Below, piece after piece: positions 6,270 through 13,365 of a stretch of 14,815 nt of DNA (position 1 is the stretch's first letter; each line of letters begins with the position of its first letter). A program made the translations under genes and the position numbers. Source of the stretch: DAIRVC01 sp036803025 (GTDB taxonomy: Bacteria > Chloroflexota > Anaerolineae > Anaerolineales > E44-bin32); assembly GCA_036803025.1 (NCBI GenBank), contig DAIRVC010000055.1:1-14815 (forward strand), written 5' to 3'. The notes under the pieces are model-generated. The model made no database searches and was not told the origin of the DNA. It saw only the letters and a list, made by a program, of their open reading frames with translations.

Positions 6270-7663
6270 CAGCCCAGCCTCGCTTTCAGGAGCAGGTGAG
6301 GGCCGCCGGCGCTATTGGACACATATTCCTTGTGGCCCTTCCCGCACGTTCCACTGTCGATCTGCAAGTCGTTGCCCACGGCGGAAATGCTTTGCAGGAC
6401 GTCGGGGACGAAGCCGGTCATGGCGATCGGGGAGAAGACGCGATCGGTCACGCGGCCGCCGCGGATCTCGCGCCCGTAGTGGCAAGTTACTTGAATGCCC
6501 CAGCCCTGCGGGTCTTCCATGCCCGAATCCCACTTCTGCAGGTAGATGCCGTGGTCGACCCCGCCGACCAACTCATCGAAGGTCGACTTGCCCGGGCCGA
6601 AGAAGGTGGCCGTCATGCGCGCGTACGCCTTGCGGGAGAAATCCTGCCGGCGGCCGTTGGGCGTGCGCGGCAGCCGCAGGGCTGTGGCCGAGTACATGTC
6701 CGTGATGCCCTGGCGGAAGATCCCTGCATCGACGATATGCGTCGGCGCAGCCAACATGCCTTCGTCGTCGAAGAAGTAACCACCCAGGGATCCAGGCAGG
6801 CTGGGGTCGTCCCAGATGTGCACCAGGTCCGAGCCGACGCGGCGGCCGACATACTCGACTGCGCGGGCGCGCTCCTTGAGGAACATATCGGTCTCGACGC
6901 CGTGACCGAACGATTCGTGGCAGATCGTCCCGGCCACGCCCGGCGCGGCAACGACCGAGTACTCGCCCGGGTCGATGCGCTCGGCGGTCAGCAGCGCCAG
7001 CGCCTGGTCGACCACGCGCTGCAGCTCCGCGTCGCTGAAGGTCAGCATCTCCCAGCCCCCGCGGGCCGATTTCTGCGCCCAATCGTATTGCACTCCGTCC
7101 CCGCCGGAGACCATCAAGAACACGAACAGGCGGACGCGTTGGAGGTGCTGGGCCAGGTCGGCGGCGCGGTTGCAGAAGACCTTGTGTTCGCCCATCTCAG
7201 TGTAGGAGACGCGGGCGTTGACGATGCGCGGGTCGCGGTCTTTCAGCCGGCGGTGGAGCTCTCGGCAGCGCTCGAGCTTCTCGGCGGTCGTCAGGCTGGC
7301 AGGCGGGACCTGCATCGGGGTCACGAAGTCGCCCTTGCGTTCCGGCCCAGGATCCACCGGGCGTCCGGCGGTGAAGGATGCGCCGCCCAGTAGCTCGTCC
7401 AGCCCACTGGTCACAGCCTTCGGATCGAAACCGTTGATCGAGCGTTCGCGGACGGTGTTTCCGTCGAAGGCAGTCAGGACCGTGCCGGCCGTTGGGGCCA
7501 GCTCCGAGACTTGCTCCTCGCGGTTGTCGACGCGGATTTGCATCGCCGACTGAGCCGACAGGAGCGCCGCACCGTACGGGGCGGCTCGCTCGATCGTCTC
7601 GACATACGCTCCCAGCTTGGGCCGCAGCGCGGCCATCGCCTCGGGCAGTTCAAGTGTGCTCAT
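6269..7663 (-). CDS. tldD: TldD-family metallopeptidase catalytic subunit
   Basis: This 464-residue protein carries the zinc site HESFGH (249-254) in GTICHESFGHGVETDMF, the HExxxH motif of TldD. The conserved cysteine region SGTCGKG (438-443, Cys440) follows near the C-terminus, and a glycine-rich GGVDHGIYLQKW segment lies at 367-378. The length fits the family. TldD supplies the catalytic metal and works only as a heterodimer with TldE/PmbA, which is the next gene with overlapping stop and start. The ATG at 7663 is chosen; a TTG six bases earlier is also possible and lies closer to the GGAGAGG ribosome site. A probable -10 box TATAGT is at 7685-7690. The natural substrate cannot be told from sequence; regulatory or modified peptides are known for the family. 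Confidence 0.92.
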   Translation of the reverse strand: MSTLELPEAMAALRPKLGAYVETIERAAPYGAALLSAQSAMQIRVDNREEQVSELAPTAGTVLTAFDGNTVRERSINGFDPKAVTSGLDELLGGASFTAGRPVDPGPERKGDFVTPMQVPPASLTTAEKLERCRELHRRLKDRDPRIVNARVSYTEMGEHKVFCNRAADLAQHLQRVRLFVFLMVSGGDGVQYDWAQKSARGGWEMLTFSDAELQRVVDQALALLTAERIDPGEYSVVAAPGVAGTICHESFGHGVETDMFLKERARAVEYVGRRVGSDLVHIWDDPSLPGSLGGYFFDDEGMLAAPTHIVDAGIFRQGITDMYSATALRLPRTPNGRRQDFSRKAYARMTATFFGPGKSTFDELVGGVDHGIYLQKWDSGMEDPQGWGIQVTCHYGREIRGGRVTDRVFSPIAMTGFVPDVLQSISAVGNDLQIDSGTCGKGHKEYVSNSAGGPHLLLKARLG

Positions 7664-7684
7664 ACCCAATCCGCCTCTCCGTGG

Positions 7685-7690
7685 ACTATA
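7685..7690 (-). promoter_or_regulatory. Probable -10 box ahead of tldD
   Basis: TATAGT on the minus strand lies in the 99-nt gap between queA and tldD, 21 nt before the ATG. The sequence GGAGAGG follows and can serve as ribosome site. No convincing -35 box is seen. It suggests tldD and the genes after it can be transcribed apart from the ruvB-queA group. Confidence 0.4.
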
Positions 7691-7762
7691 CCCGCGACCG
7701 TCGAAATCGGTTCTGGCTCCGGCTCGCGCGGCAGATTGTACACGAACTGCCGGCGATATGGA

Positions 7763-8785
7763 CTAGGTGATCAGCATGGCGTCGCCGAACGAGTAGAAGC
7801 GGTAGCCTTCGCGGGCCGCCAGGGCATACGTGGCCAGCAAGCGTTCCCGGCCGGCAAAGGCGCTCACCAGCATCACCAGACTCGAGCGGGGCAGGTGGAA
7901 GTTGGTGATCAGGGCATCCACGACGCGGAATTCATGGCCGGGGAGGATGAACAGGTCGGTCGGGCCTTCGAACGGGACGGCCGCCGTCCCGGCCGGCGCC
8001 TCGCGGGCGGCCGTCTCCAGCGTGCGTACGGTCGTGGTGCCGACCGCCACGACGCGGCCGCCTCGCGCCCGCGCGGCGTTGATCGCCAGAGCCGCCTTGG
8101 GTGACAGCAGGCACCATTCGCTGTGAATGGCGTGATCCTGCGGATCTTCCTCCGTCACCGGCGCGAAGGTATCCAGCCCGACATGCAGCACGACCTCGGC
8201 CGTGAGGATACGCCGCGCGCGCAGACGCTCGAGGAGCGCCGCAGTGAAGTGCAAACCGGCCGTAGGCGCCGCCGCTGAGCCGGGGACACGGGCGTAGACG
8301 GTCTGGTACTCATCCGGTGACCGCAGCGGTTGCGTGATGTAGGGCGGGAGGGGCATCTCGCCGATCCGCTCGAGCGCCTGACGGATGGGGGCCTCGAAGC
8401 GGATCAAGCGCCGGGGGCCGTCCAGGACCTGGACGATTTCGGCTGCCGGCCCGCCCTCGATCTGCACGCGCCGGCCGGCGACCAGGCCTTTCCCGCCGAC
8501 CCACGTCTCCCACAACCGCGGCGCGTGGCGGCGCAATAGCAGGACCTCGACCCGGCCACCACCGGGGAGCTTCTGCCCTCGCAGCCGGGCGGGCAGGACG
8601 CGGGTGTGGTTGAGCACAACGAGGTCGCCCGGCATGAGCAGGTCCGGCAAGTCGTGGAAGCGGTGGTGCGCGATGCTGCCCGTGAGCCGGTCGAGCACCA
8701 ACAGACGGGAGGAGTCGCGCGGCTCGGCCGGCCGCTGAGCGATACGATCCGGGGGCAAGTCGTAGTCGAAGTCGGCAGTGCGCAC
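7763..8785 (-). CDS. queA: S-adenosylmethionine:tRNA ribosyltransferase-isomerase
   Basis: QueA transfers and isomerises the ribosyl part of S-adenosylmethionine onto 7-aminomethyl-7-deazaguanine at wobble position 34 of tRNAs with GUN anticodons, forming epoxyqueuosine in queuosine synthesis. The 340-residue product has the family start FDYDLPPDRIAQRPAEPRDS (6-25). It also has the central pattern TAGLHFTAALLERLR, the segment VVLHVGLDTFAPV and the end block TNFHLPRSSLVMLVSAFAGR. Length and order match full-length QueA. It starts at GTG 8785, 3 nt after the DUF2905 stop, so it is read with ruvB and the DUF2905 gene. Proximity of queA to ruvB is a widespread bacterial arrangement. No other queuosine gene is in the window. 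Confidence 0.95.
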   Translation of the reverse strand: MRTADFDYDLPPDRIAQRPAEPRDSSRLLVLDRLTGSIAHHRFHDLPDLLMPGDLVVLNHTRVLPARLRGQKLPGGGRVEVLLLRRHAPRLWETWVGGKGLVAGRRVQIEGGPAAEIVQVLDGPRRLIRFEAPIRQALERIGEMPLPPYITQPLRSPDEYQTVYARVPGSAAAPTAGLHFTAALLERLRARRILTAEVVLHVGLDTFAPVTEEDPQDHAIHSEWCLLSPKAALAINAARARGGRVVAVGTTTVRTLETAAREAPAGTAAVPFEGPTDLFILPGHEFRVVDALITNFHLPRSSLVMLVSAFAGRERLLATYALAAREGYRFYSFGDAMLIT

Positions 8786-8788
8786 GGA

Positions 8789-9028
8789 CTACTTGCCCAG
8801 CCAACGCGCCAGCAGGTTGAGCAGAAGCGTCAGCGCCAGGCTCAGGACGATCGAGGTGCCCAGGGGAACGAAGCACGACCAGCTCCCGGACCCGAAGCGA
8901 AGGTCGCCGGGCAGGCGGCCGAGGGGCAAGCCTACACGCCCGGCCAACCACAAGCCTGCACCGATCAGGGCTACCGCCAGACCGAACAGCAGGACCCAGC
9001 GTCCGATGGTGCTCAGATCCGGGGGCAC
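8789..9028 (-). CDS. DUF2905 small membrane protein
   Basis: This 79-residue protein has two hydrophobic segments (about 10-30 and 54-76). They flank the conserved motif LGRLPGDLRFGSGSWSCFVP, which defines the DUF2905 family (PF11146). The function is unknown. The start is GTG at 9028, with AGGAG 6 nt upstream overlapping the ruvB stop region. The gene is tightly packed between ruvB (10 nt) and queA (3 nt). In many bacteria DUF2905 genes lie beside ruvB or queA, so the context supports the family call. A conserved operon position does not by itself show a role in repair or tRNA modification. Confidence 0.85.
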   Translation of the reverse strand: MPPDLSTIGRWVLLFGLAVALIGAGLWLAGRVGLPLGRLPGDLRFGSGSWSCFVPLGTSIVLSLALTLLLNLLARWLGK

Positions 9029-9037
9029 GAGGCGCTC

Positions 9038-10068
9038 CTACAGATCGGGCAGCCGGGCCTGGGGAGCGTCCGGCATCTCCAGTTGAAGGTGGGCGTACGC
9101 CCGAGCCGTCGCCACCCGGCCTTGAGGGGTACGGTCGAGGAAGCCGAGCTGCAAAAGGTATGGCTCGACCACATCCATGATGGTGTCGGGTTCCTCGCTG
9201 ATCGAAGCGGCGATCGTCTGCAGACCGACCGGACCGCCTGCGTACTTGTGGATGATGGTGCTGAGCACGCGTCGGTCGACATCGTCCAGCCCGAGCTCAT
9301 CGACTTCCAGCATGGTGAGCGCCTGCTCGGCGACGTCGCGGTCGATCCTGCCATCGGCGCGCACCTCGGCGAAGTCGCGCACCCGCCGCAGCAGGCGCAG
9401 CGCGACGCGCGGGGTTCCCCGCGCACGGCAGGCGATCTCGGAGACGCCCTCGCCGTCGATCGAGAGCTGCAGCAAGCCCGCCGCCCGGCGCACGATAGCC
9501 TGCATCGCGGCCTCGTCGTAGAAATCCAACCTGTGTACCGCGCCGAAGCGAGCGCGCAGCGGGGCGGTCATCAGTGCCAGACGCGTGGTCGCGCCGACGA
9601 CGGTGAAGGGCGGCAGGCGCAGGCGGATCGAGCGCGCCGAGGGTCCCTTGCCGATCACGATATCCAGCGCGAAATCCTCCATGGCCGGGTAGAGGATCTC
9701 CTCGATCGCCCGGCCCAGGCGGTGGATCTCGTCAACAAAGAGGATATCGTGAGGGCGCAGGTTGGTCAGGATGGCGGCCAGGTCGCCGGCCCGCTCGACG
9801 GCGGGGCCGGAGGTGACCTTGATGGCGACTCCCATCTCGCCGGCCAGGATATGGGCCAGGGTGGTCTTGCCCAGGCCGGGGGGACCGTAGAACAGGACGT
9901 GCTCGAGGGCGTCGCCGCGGCCCGGGCGGCCTCGATCAGGATGGCCAGGTTGTCGCGAGCGCGATCCTGTCCGATCATCTCGTTCAGGCGGCGCGGGCGC
10001 AGCGTCAAGTCGTTCAGGTCGTCCGGTTTCCGGGACGATGAGACCAGGCGTTCGTCGGCCTCGACCAT
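9038..10068 (-). CDS. ruvB: Holliday junction branch migration helicase RuvB, with a 1-nt frameshift
   Basis: RuvB is the AAA+ hexameric motor that drives Holliday junction migration with RuvA. The frame from ATG 10068 encodes MVEADERLVSSSRKPDDLND, then LTLRPRRLNEMIGQ up to IEAARA at residue 50. The remaining protein resumes in another frame as GDALEHVLFYGPPGLGKTT. One base is missing near 9918-9923, where the expected GCCCGCGGC reads GCCGCGGC on the minus strand. With one C restored the protein would be 343 residues, normal for RuvB. Motifs after the shift are intact: Walker A GPPGLGKTT, Walker B LFVDEIHRL, sensor 1 GATTRL and a C-terminal winged-helix part. The lesion lies in a GC palindromic tract and is more likely a sequencing or assembly error than a real pseudogene. 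The start has no ribosome site but a TATAAT box 7 nt upstream. Confidence 0.9.
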
Positions 10069-10075
10069 GCGGCAG

Positions 10076-10081
10076 ATTATA
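10076..10081 (-). promoter_or_regulatory. -10 box of ruvB, placed for a leaderless transcript
   Basis: A perfect TATAAT on the minus strand is separated from the ruvB ATG by only 7 nt. The expected transcription start coincides with the A of the ATG, and there is no Shine-Dalgarno sequence. No good -35 box is visible at the usual distance. Confidence 0.55.
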
Positions 10082-10126
10082 CCGAAAAGCGCCGCACGGG
10101 GCGGGCGAGCGACGGCGCACGGCCGA

Positions 10127-10155
10127 TTGACGCCGCAGCCGTCCATGACTATACT
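10127..10155 (+). promoter_or_regulatory. Sigma70-type promoter for the coiled-coil/helical-repeat gene
   Basis: TTGACG (10127-10132) and TATACT (10150-10155) are separated by exactly 17 nt, both close to consensus. The predicted start near 10162 gives a leader of about 130 nt before the GTG at 10291. That leader contains an imperfect GC hairpin around 10168-10189. The promoter diverges from the ruvB promoter, about 50 nt away. Confidence 0.7.
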
Positions 10156-10290
10156 GGCAGGCAAGCCGCGCAGCCCGTTGCGGGGCCGCGCCTCCGATCC
10201 GGGTCGCCGGGAACTCGAGTTTCCATTGGTCCGCTTTCATCCCCTTCCTTGGCCACGGCGGCGATCGGAACTACAGGAGGCTGGGCTTCT

Positions 10291-11247
10291 GTGATCGGCT
10301 TCGGGCTTCGACAACTCCAGGCAGCACTCAACCGCAAGGCCGACGAGGTCCAACGCGAGTTCGTCGCGGTCAGCGATCGGTTGGAGAAGATCGGCCGCCT
10401 GCTGATGGAAGAGGCCGGCGAGAAGCACGAGCGCCTCAAGGCCGAGCAGGTCGAGCTGCGCTCACGCCAGGGGGTGGTGGCCGAAAACGTCAACTTGTGG
10501 CGGCAGCGGGCCCGGGATGTCCTGTCGCAGCGCGGCGGGACGACCCTGCGCGCCTTCCTGGAAGAGCTCAAGCTCCTCGAGGACGTCGAGGTACGGGCGG
10601 CGGTCGAGCACGCGCTCTACCTGATGGACGCACCGCCGGAGGAACTCGAACGATTGGCGGCTGAGCGGGGGCGACCTGACGCAGCCCGAACCCCCGTCGG
10701 CCGGCTGATCCAGCGCGCACGGACGGAGCGCGACCTGCGCGGCCCCGATCCGGCGCCGCGCCTGCGTGCCGCGGTCGAGTTCGCCAACCGACCCGGCATG
10801 GCGCTGGACCAGGAGGCCATCGCCGAGGCGGAGTCCTTCTTCAGCGATGATGACCCCATCGTCCGGGAAGTCGCTACGCTGACCGCCATCCAGCTGTACC
10901 GGTTCCGGGCCATGCGCATGGCGGACCTGGACGCGGCGCATGCGGCTGTCCAGGCATTGGCCAAGATCCCGAACCCGGGAGCGATCCCGGTCCTGGTGGA
11001 GATCGCCGAGACGCCGCGAACCGGATTCGTCATGCTCGACGGGAACACGGTCGAGACCGAGAATGGGCGCTCGCGCATGGTGGCGCTGCTGCGCCTGGTC
11101 GAATGGCACACGGCCGAAGCGCGGCAGGCAATTCGGGCGCGCCGATTCGACCGCGACAGCAACATCGTGCGTGCGGCCAATCGTGCGTTGGAGCTCTTCC
11201 CCGGCGAGTGGGACGGCACGCTTCAGCGGCCCGAGCCTTCGCCCTGA
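10291..11247 (+). CDS. Unrecognised protein: N-terminal coiled coil plus alpha-helical repeats
   Basis: From GTG 10291 the product has 318 residues. AGGAGG lies 10 nt upstream of the GTG, a somewhat long spacing; a TTG 42 nt earlier is possible but lacks a ribosome site. Residues 1-80 are highly charged and heptad-like (ADEVQREFVAVSDRLEKIGR, then EEAGEKHERLKAEQVELRSR), suggesting a coiled coil. The rest is Ala/Leu/Arg-rich helix with pieces such as DDDPIVREVATLTAIQLYRF and NPGAIPVLVEIAETP. These look like HEAT-type repeats, ending in FDRDSNIVRAANRALELFPG. No signal peptide or membrane segment is seen, so it is probably cytoplasmic. It is divergent from ruvB, with its own promoter. Helical-repeat scaffolds usually mediate protein contacts; no enzymatic motif is visible and no function is proposed. 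Confidence 0.75.
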   Translation: MIGFGLRQLQAALNRKADEVQREFVAVSDRLEKIGRLLMEEAGEKHERLKAEQVELRSRQGVVAENVNLWRQRARDVLSQRGGTTLRAFLEELKLLEDVEVRAAVEHALYLMDAPPEELERLAAERGRPDAARTPVGRLIQRARTERDLRGPDPAPRLRAAVEFANRPGMALDQEAIAEAESFFSDDDPIVREVATLTAIQLYRFRAMRMADLDAAHAAVQALAKIPNPGAIPVLVEIAETPRTGFVMLDGNTVETENGRSRMVALLRLVEWHTAEARQAIRARRFDRDSNIVRAANRALELFPGEWDGTLQRPEPSP

Positions 11248-11455
11248 CAGAACCGCCTCAGGCCGGCACAGTCAGCCTCCGCCTCCGTGGGCCGGCTGCC
11301 GACGTCCTCTCTACTCCGCTTCCTCGAACTTAGATGATCGAACCCTCGAAGGAGCCACCGCTTTGTGGCCAAGGTCGCACACGAGGCCGATCTGCACGTG
11401 CCGGCCTACCACAAGCCACGCCTCGGCCCCCTTATGGCCAATTGCCGGGGGCTGC
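11248..11455. other. Convergent intergenic region, hairpins only
   Basis: This 208-nt stretch separates the ends of two converging genes. It holds a small perfect hairpin, GCCAC (11354-11358) with GTGGC (11365-11369), and a larger one at 11426-11452. From 11365 on the plus strand a short codon-biased stretch reads VAKVAHEADLHVPAYHKPRL without a good start and runs into the antisense of the next gene. It is too short to call a gene and may be chance or a remnant. Confidence 0.5.
11426..11452 (-). terminator. Possible terminator hairpin after the VTT-family gene
   Basis: GCCCCC (11426-11431) pairs with GGGGGC (11447-11452), and inside it GGC (11436-11438) pairs with GCC (11444-11446). It begins 4 nt after the stop codon of the minus-strand membrane protein. 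No U tract follows on either strand, so it is only a candidate end point for the converging transcripts. Confidence 0.35.
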
Positions 11456-12019
11456 CTAGCCGAGCCAGCGCACGAGCCAGTCGACGGAGTAGGCCCCGGC
11501 GTAGGCGATCGCGAGCATCTTGAGAGTCTTCCCGATCCAGACCCATACCAGAAACCGGCTGATCCGGATGCGCAGCGCGCCGGCGACGGCGCCGGCCAGG
11601 TCGAACAGCGGGCTGGGGATGAAGGCCAGCGCCACGAGCGTCCAGGCGTCGTTGTCCTTCATCCAGCGCTTGATGCGTTCGTATGCGGCGGTGTTCTGAA
11701 CGACGGCCTGACCGCTGAACCCGGCCAGATAGCCGGTCAGCTCCCCGAGCGTCGCGCCGGCGCCGGCCGCCAACGCCACGAGGACCGGGTTGAATACGGC
11801 TCCCATGGCGAAAGTCACCGCCAGCCCCGGGGCGGGCAGGATGACCGTGGCATTGGCCAGCAGCGAGATGAGGAAGATGCCCGGGTAGCCGTACGCCTGA
11901 AGACGTTCGGCCTGGTCGCGGATCAGGAAGATGAAGACGGTTATGGCCACGACCGCCACCAGCGCCAAGACGCGGGCGGCGGTCAGCCGCCATCCGGAGA
12001 GGAAAGGTCCTCCGCTCAC
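11456..12019 (-). CDS. VTT-domain (DedA/SNARE-associated type) membrane protein
   Basis: This 187-residue protein has an N-terminal membrane helix (about 14-33). It then shows the VTT pattern: NATVILPAPGLAVTFAMGAV (56-75) with the Pro-Ala-Pro re-entrant loop, GAGATLGELTGYLAG (86-100) and FIPSPLFDLAGAVAG (133-147). A final membrane segment lies near 155-177. The short form without extra domains resembles YqaA-type members. DedA/VTT proteins act in the cytoplasmic membrane and are linked to lipid flipping and proton-motive-force maintenance in several bacteria; which applies here is unknown. It starts at GTG 12019, overlapping the stop of the cyclophilin gene (GTGA), so it is translationally coupled to it. 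It ends the operon, followed by a hairpin. Confidence 0.85.
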   Translation of the reverse strand: MSGGPFLSGWRLTAARVLALVAVVAITVFIFLIRDQAERLQAYGYPGIFLISLLANATVILPAPGLAVTFAMGAVFNPVLVALAAGAGATLGELTGYLAGFSGQAVVQNTAAYERIKRWMKDNDAWTLVALAFIPSPLFDLAGAVAGALRIRISRFLVWVWIGKTLKMLAIAYAGAYSVDWLVRWLG

Positions 12020-12528
12020 ATTTCGGCGATCTCGATGGTGCGGATCTTCACCGCCGGGGAGCCGGGCTTGGAGGGATCGCGCGGGGGGATCTTCATCAGC
12101 ACGTCCAGCCCCTTTTCGACCTTGCCGAAGACGGAGTGCTTATCGTCCAGCCAGGGGGTGGCGACGTGGGTCAGGAAGAACTGCGAGCCGTTGGTGTTCG
12201 CGCCGGCATTCGCCATCGACAGGACGCCCGGCCCGTCGTGGCGCAGGCTGGGGTGAAACTCGTCGGCGAAGGAGTAGCCGGGCCCGCCGCTGCCGGTTCC
12301 GGTCGGGTCGCCGCCCTGGGCCATGAAGTTGGCGATGACGCGATGGAAGACGACCCCGTCGTAGAAGCCGTCGCGCGCCAGGAAGACGAAGTTGTTGACC
12401 GTGCGCGGGGCTTTGTCCGCGTGCAGGCGCACCCCGATGTCCCCGACGTCGGTCTTGATGGTCGCTGTGTAGGTCTTCTTCGGGTCGATCACCAGCGCGG
12501 GCGGTTTGGCATAGCTCTTGGCAGGCAT
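12016..12528 (-). CDS. Cyclophilin-type peptidyl-prolyl cis-trans isomerase
   Basis: This 170-residue single-domain cyclophilin catalyses cis-trans isomerisation of X-Pro bonds during folding. The active-site residues are present: Phe61-His62-Arg63 in VVFHRVIANFMAQGGDPTGT, Gln71, and Phe117 in SMANAGANTNGSQFFLTH. The TPWLDDKHSVFGKV region carries Trp126 and His131, the positions associated with cyclosporin binding. No signal peptide or lipobox is seen, so it is cytoplasmic. The ATG at 12528 has GGAGGAG ending 3 nt upstream, one of the stronger ribosome sites in the window. It lies 14 nt after the uridine kinase gene and overlaps the VTT gene by 4 nt. The pairing looks like a housekeeping operon rather than a pathway. 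Confidence 0.95.
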   Translation of the reverse strand: MPAKSYAKPPALVIDPKKTYTATIKTDVGDIGVRLHADKAPRTVNNFVFLARDGFYDGVVFHRVIANFMAQGGDPTGTGSGGPGYSFADEFHPSLRHDGPGVLSMANAGANTNGSQFFLTHVATPWLDDKHSVFGKVEKGLDVLMKIPPRDPSKPGSPAVKIRTIEIAEM

Positions 12529-12542
12529 GCGCTCCTCCGAAT

Positions 12543-13175
12543 TCAGCGTTTATCCAGCAGAGATTCGATGCGGGCGACGACCATGTCCATGGCGACGGCG
12601 TTGTGGCCGCCTTCGGGAATGATCACGTCGGCGTGCCGCTTGGACGGCTCGACGAACTCCAGGTGCATCGGCCGCACGGTGGTCTCGTACTGGTGGATCA
12701 CCGATTCGACGGTGCGGCCGCGTTCGAGGATGTCGCGCTTGAGGCGCCGGATGAAGCGCAGGTCGGGGGCGGTGTCGACGAAGATCTTGACGTCGAACAG
12801 CCCGCACAGCGCCGGCTCGGCGAAGATCAGGATGCCTTCGACCAGGATGACCGGCTGCGGCTCGATGCGGCGCGTCGCGGGCGTGCGGGCGTGCGTGGTG
12901 AAGTCGTAGATGGGGATATCCACCGCCCGCCACTCACGCAGCGCCCGGACGTGTTCGACCATCAGCCCGGTCTCGAGCGAGTCGGGGTGGTCGAAGTTGA
13001 CCAGCGCCCGCTGGGCGACGGGCAGATCGTTCAAGTTCTTGTAGTAGGCGTCGTGGGGGAGCAGCGCGATGTTCTCGGCGCCGACGCGCTCGAGGATCAC
13101 GTTGGCGACGGTGGTCTTGCCCGATCCGGTTCCGCCGGCGATCCCAAGGACGAGGGGCGCAGCCCGTTGCGGCAT
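12543..13175 (-). CDS. udk: Uridine kinase (uridine/cytidine kinase, pyrimidine salvage)
   Basis: This 210-residue P-loop kinase phosphorylates uridine and cytidine to their 5'-monophosphates. Seen motifs are GGTGSGKTT (14-22), HDAYYKNLNDL (41-51), LVNFDHPDSLET (58-69) and PIYDFTTHARTP (88-99). The strand VILVEGILIF (109-118), the lid region DLRFIRRLKRDILERGRTVE and the C-terminal HADVIIPEGGHN follow. The order and length match bacterial Udk. The related phosphoribulokinase has a similar fold but longer inserts; the NFDHPDSLE and YDFTTHART signatures favour Udk. The ATG at 13175 has no ribosome site and lies 6 nt from a perfect TATAAT, implying a leaderless message. It is first in the udk-cyclophilin-VTT operon. 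Confidence 0.94.
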   Translation of the reverse strand: MPQRAAPLVLGIAGGTGSGKTTVANVILERVGAENIALLPHDAYYKNLNDLPVAQRALVNFDHPDSLETGLMVEHVRALREWRAVDIPIYDFTTHARTPATRRIEPQPVILVEGILIFAEPALCGLFDVKIFVDTAPDLRFIRRLKRDILERGRTVESVIHQYETTVRPMHLEFVEPSKRHADVIIPEGGHNAVAMDMVVARIESLLDKR

Positions 13176-13181
13176 GCGCTC

Positions 13182-13187
13182 ATTATA
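13182..13187 (-). promoter_or_regulatory. -10 box of the udk operon, placed for a leaderless transcript
   Basis: A perfect TATAAT on the minus strand ends 6 nt before the udk ATG, with no Shine-Dalgarno sequence between. A weak TCGACG lies 16 nt upstream as a possible -35 box. The predicted start falls at or next to the ATG. Confidence 0.6.
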
Positions 13188-13217
13188 CCTTCGCTGCGCG
13201 GCTCGTCGAGGCGCGCC

Positions 13218-13237
13218 AACGCCCCGGACGGGGCGTT
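13218..13237 (-). terminator. Hairpin directly downstream of tRNA-Thr
   Basis: AACGCCCC (13218-13225) pairs perfectly with GGGGCGTT (13230-13237) around a GTCC loop on the minus strand. It begins 3 nt after the discriminator base of the tRNA. There is no U tract, so it may be a terminator without one or a processing signal. It sits between the tRNA and the udk promoter. Confidence 0.5.
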
Positions 13238-13240
13238 AGG

Positions 13241-13313
13241 AGCCACCGATGCGACTTGAACGCACAACCCATCGCTTACGAAGCGATTGCTCTGCCGATT
13301 GAGCTACGGTGGC
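13241..13313 (-). tRNA. tRNA-Thr, anticodon CGU
   Basis: The full cloverleaf can be drawn on the minus strand. The acceptor stem is GCCACCG with CGGTGGC, and the D-arm is GCTC/GAGC with an 8-nt loop containing GG. The anticodon arm is ATCGC-TTCGTAA-GCGAT, giving anticodon CGT, which reads ACG threonine codons. A 5-nt variable loop and a T-arm GTGCG-TTCAAGT-CGCAT complete it. CCA is not encoded; the discriminator is T. An extended -10 promoter lies 9 nt upstream and a hairpin follows. This is one isoacceptor; others must lie elsewhere. Confidence 0.95.
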
Positions 13314-13322
13314 GGCGCCAGG

Positions 13323-13331
13323 ATTATACCA
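13323..13331 (-). promoter_or_regulatory. Extended -10 promoter of tRNA-Thr
   Basis: TGGTATAAT on the minus strand is an extended -10 element with a perfect TATAAT hexamer. It ends 9 nt before the first base of the mature tRNA. No clear -35 box is visible, which the extended -10 may compensate. It diverges from the glycosyltransferase promoter. Confidence 0.65.
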
Positions 13332-13365
13332 GCCCAGCGGCGCGCCGCCCAGACGCCCCTTCGCC

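Noticed and set aside
8606..10294. A 562-codon plus-strand open frame spanning ruvB, DUF2905 and part of queA.
   Set aside because: It lies antisense to three well-identified genes, has low-complexity Arg/Gln/Gly composition and matches no family. Such frames are common in high-GC DNA.
10168..13172. A 16-nt exact direct match (GCGCAGCCCGTTGCGG) at 10168-10183 and 13157-13172.
   Set aside because: One copy is the start of the udk coding region and the other lies in a GC-rich leader. A single match of this size in a GC-rich 15-kb window can occur by chance, and there are no further copies.
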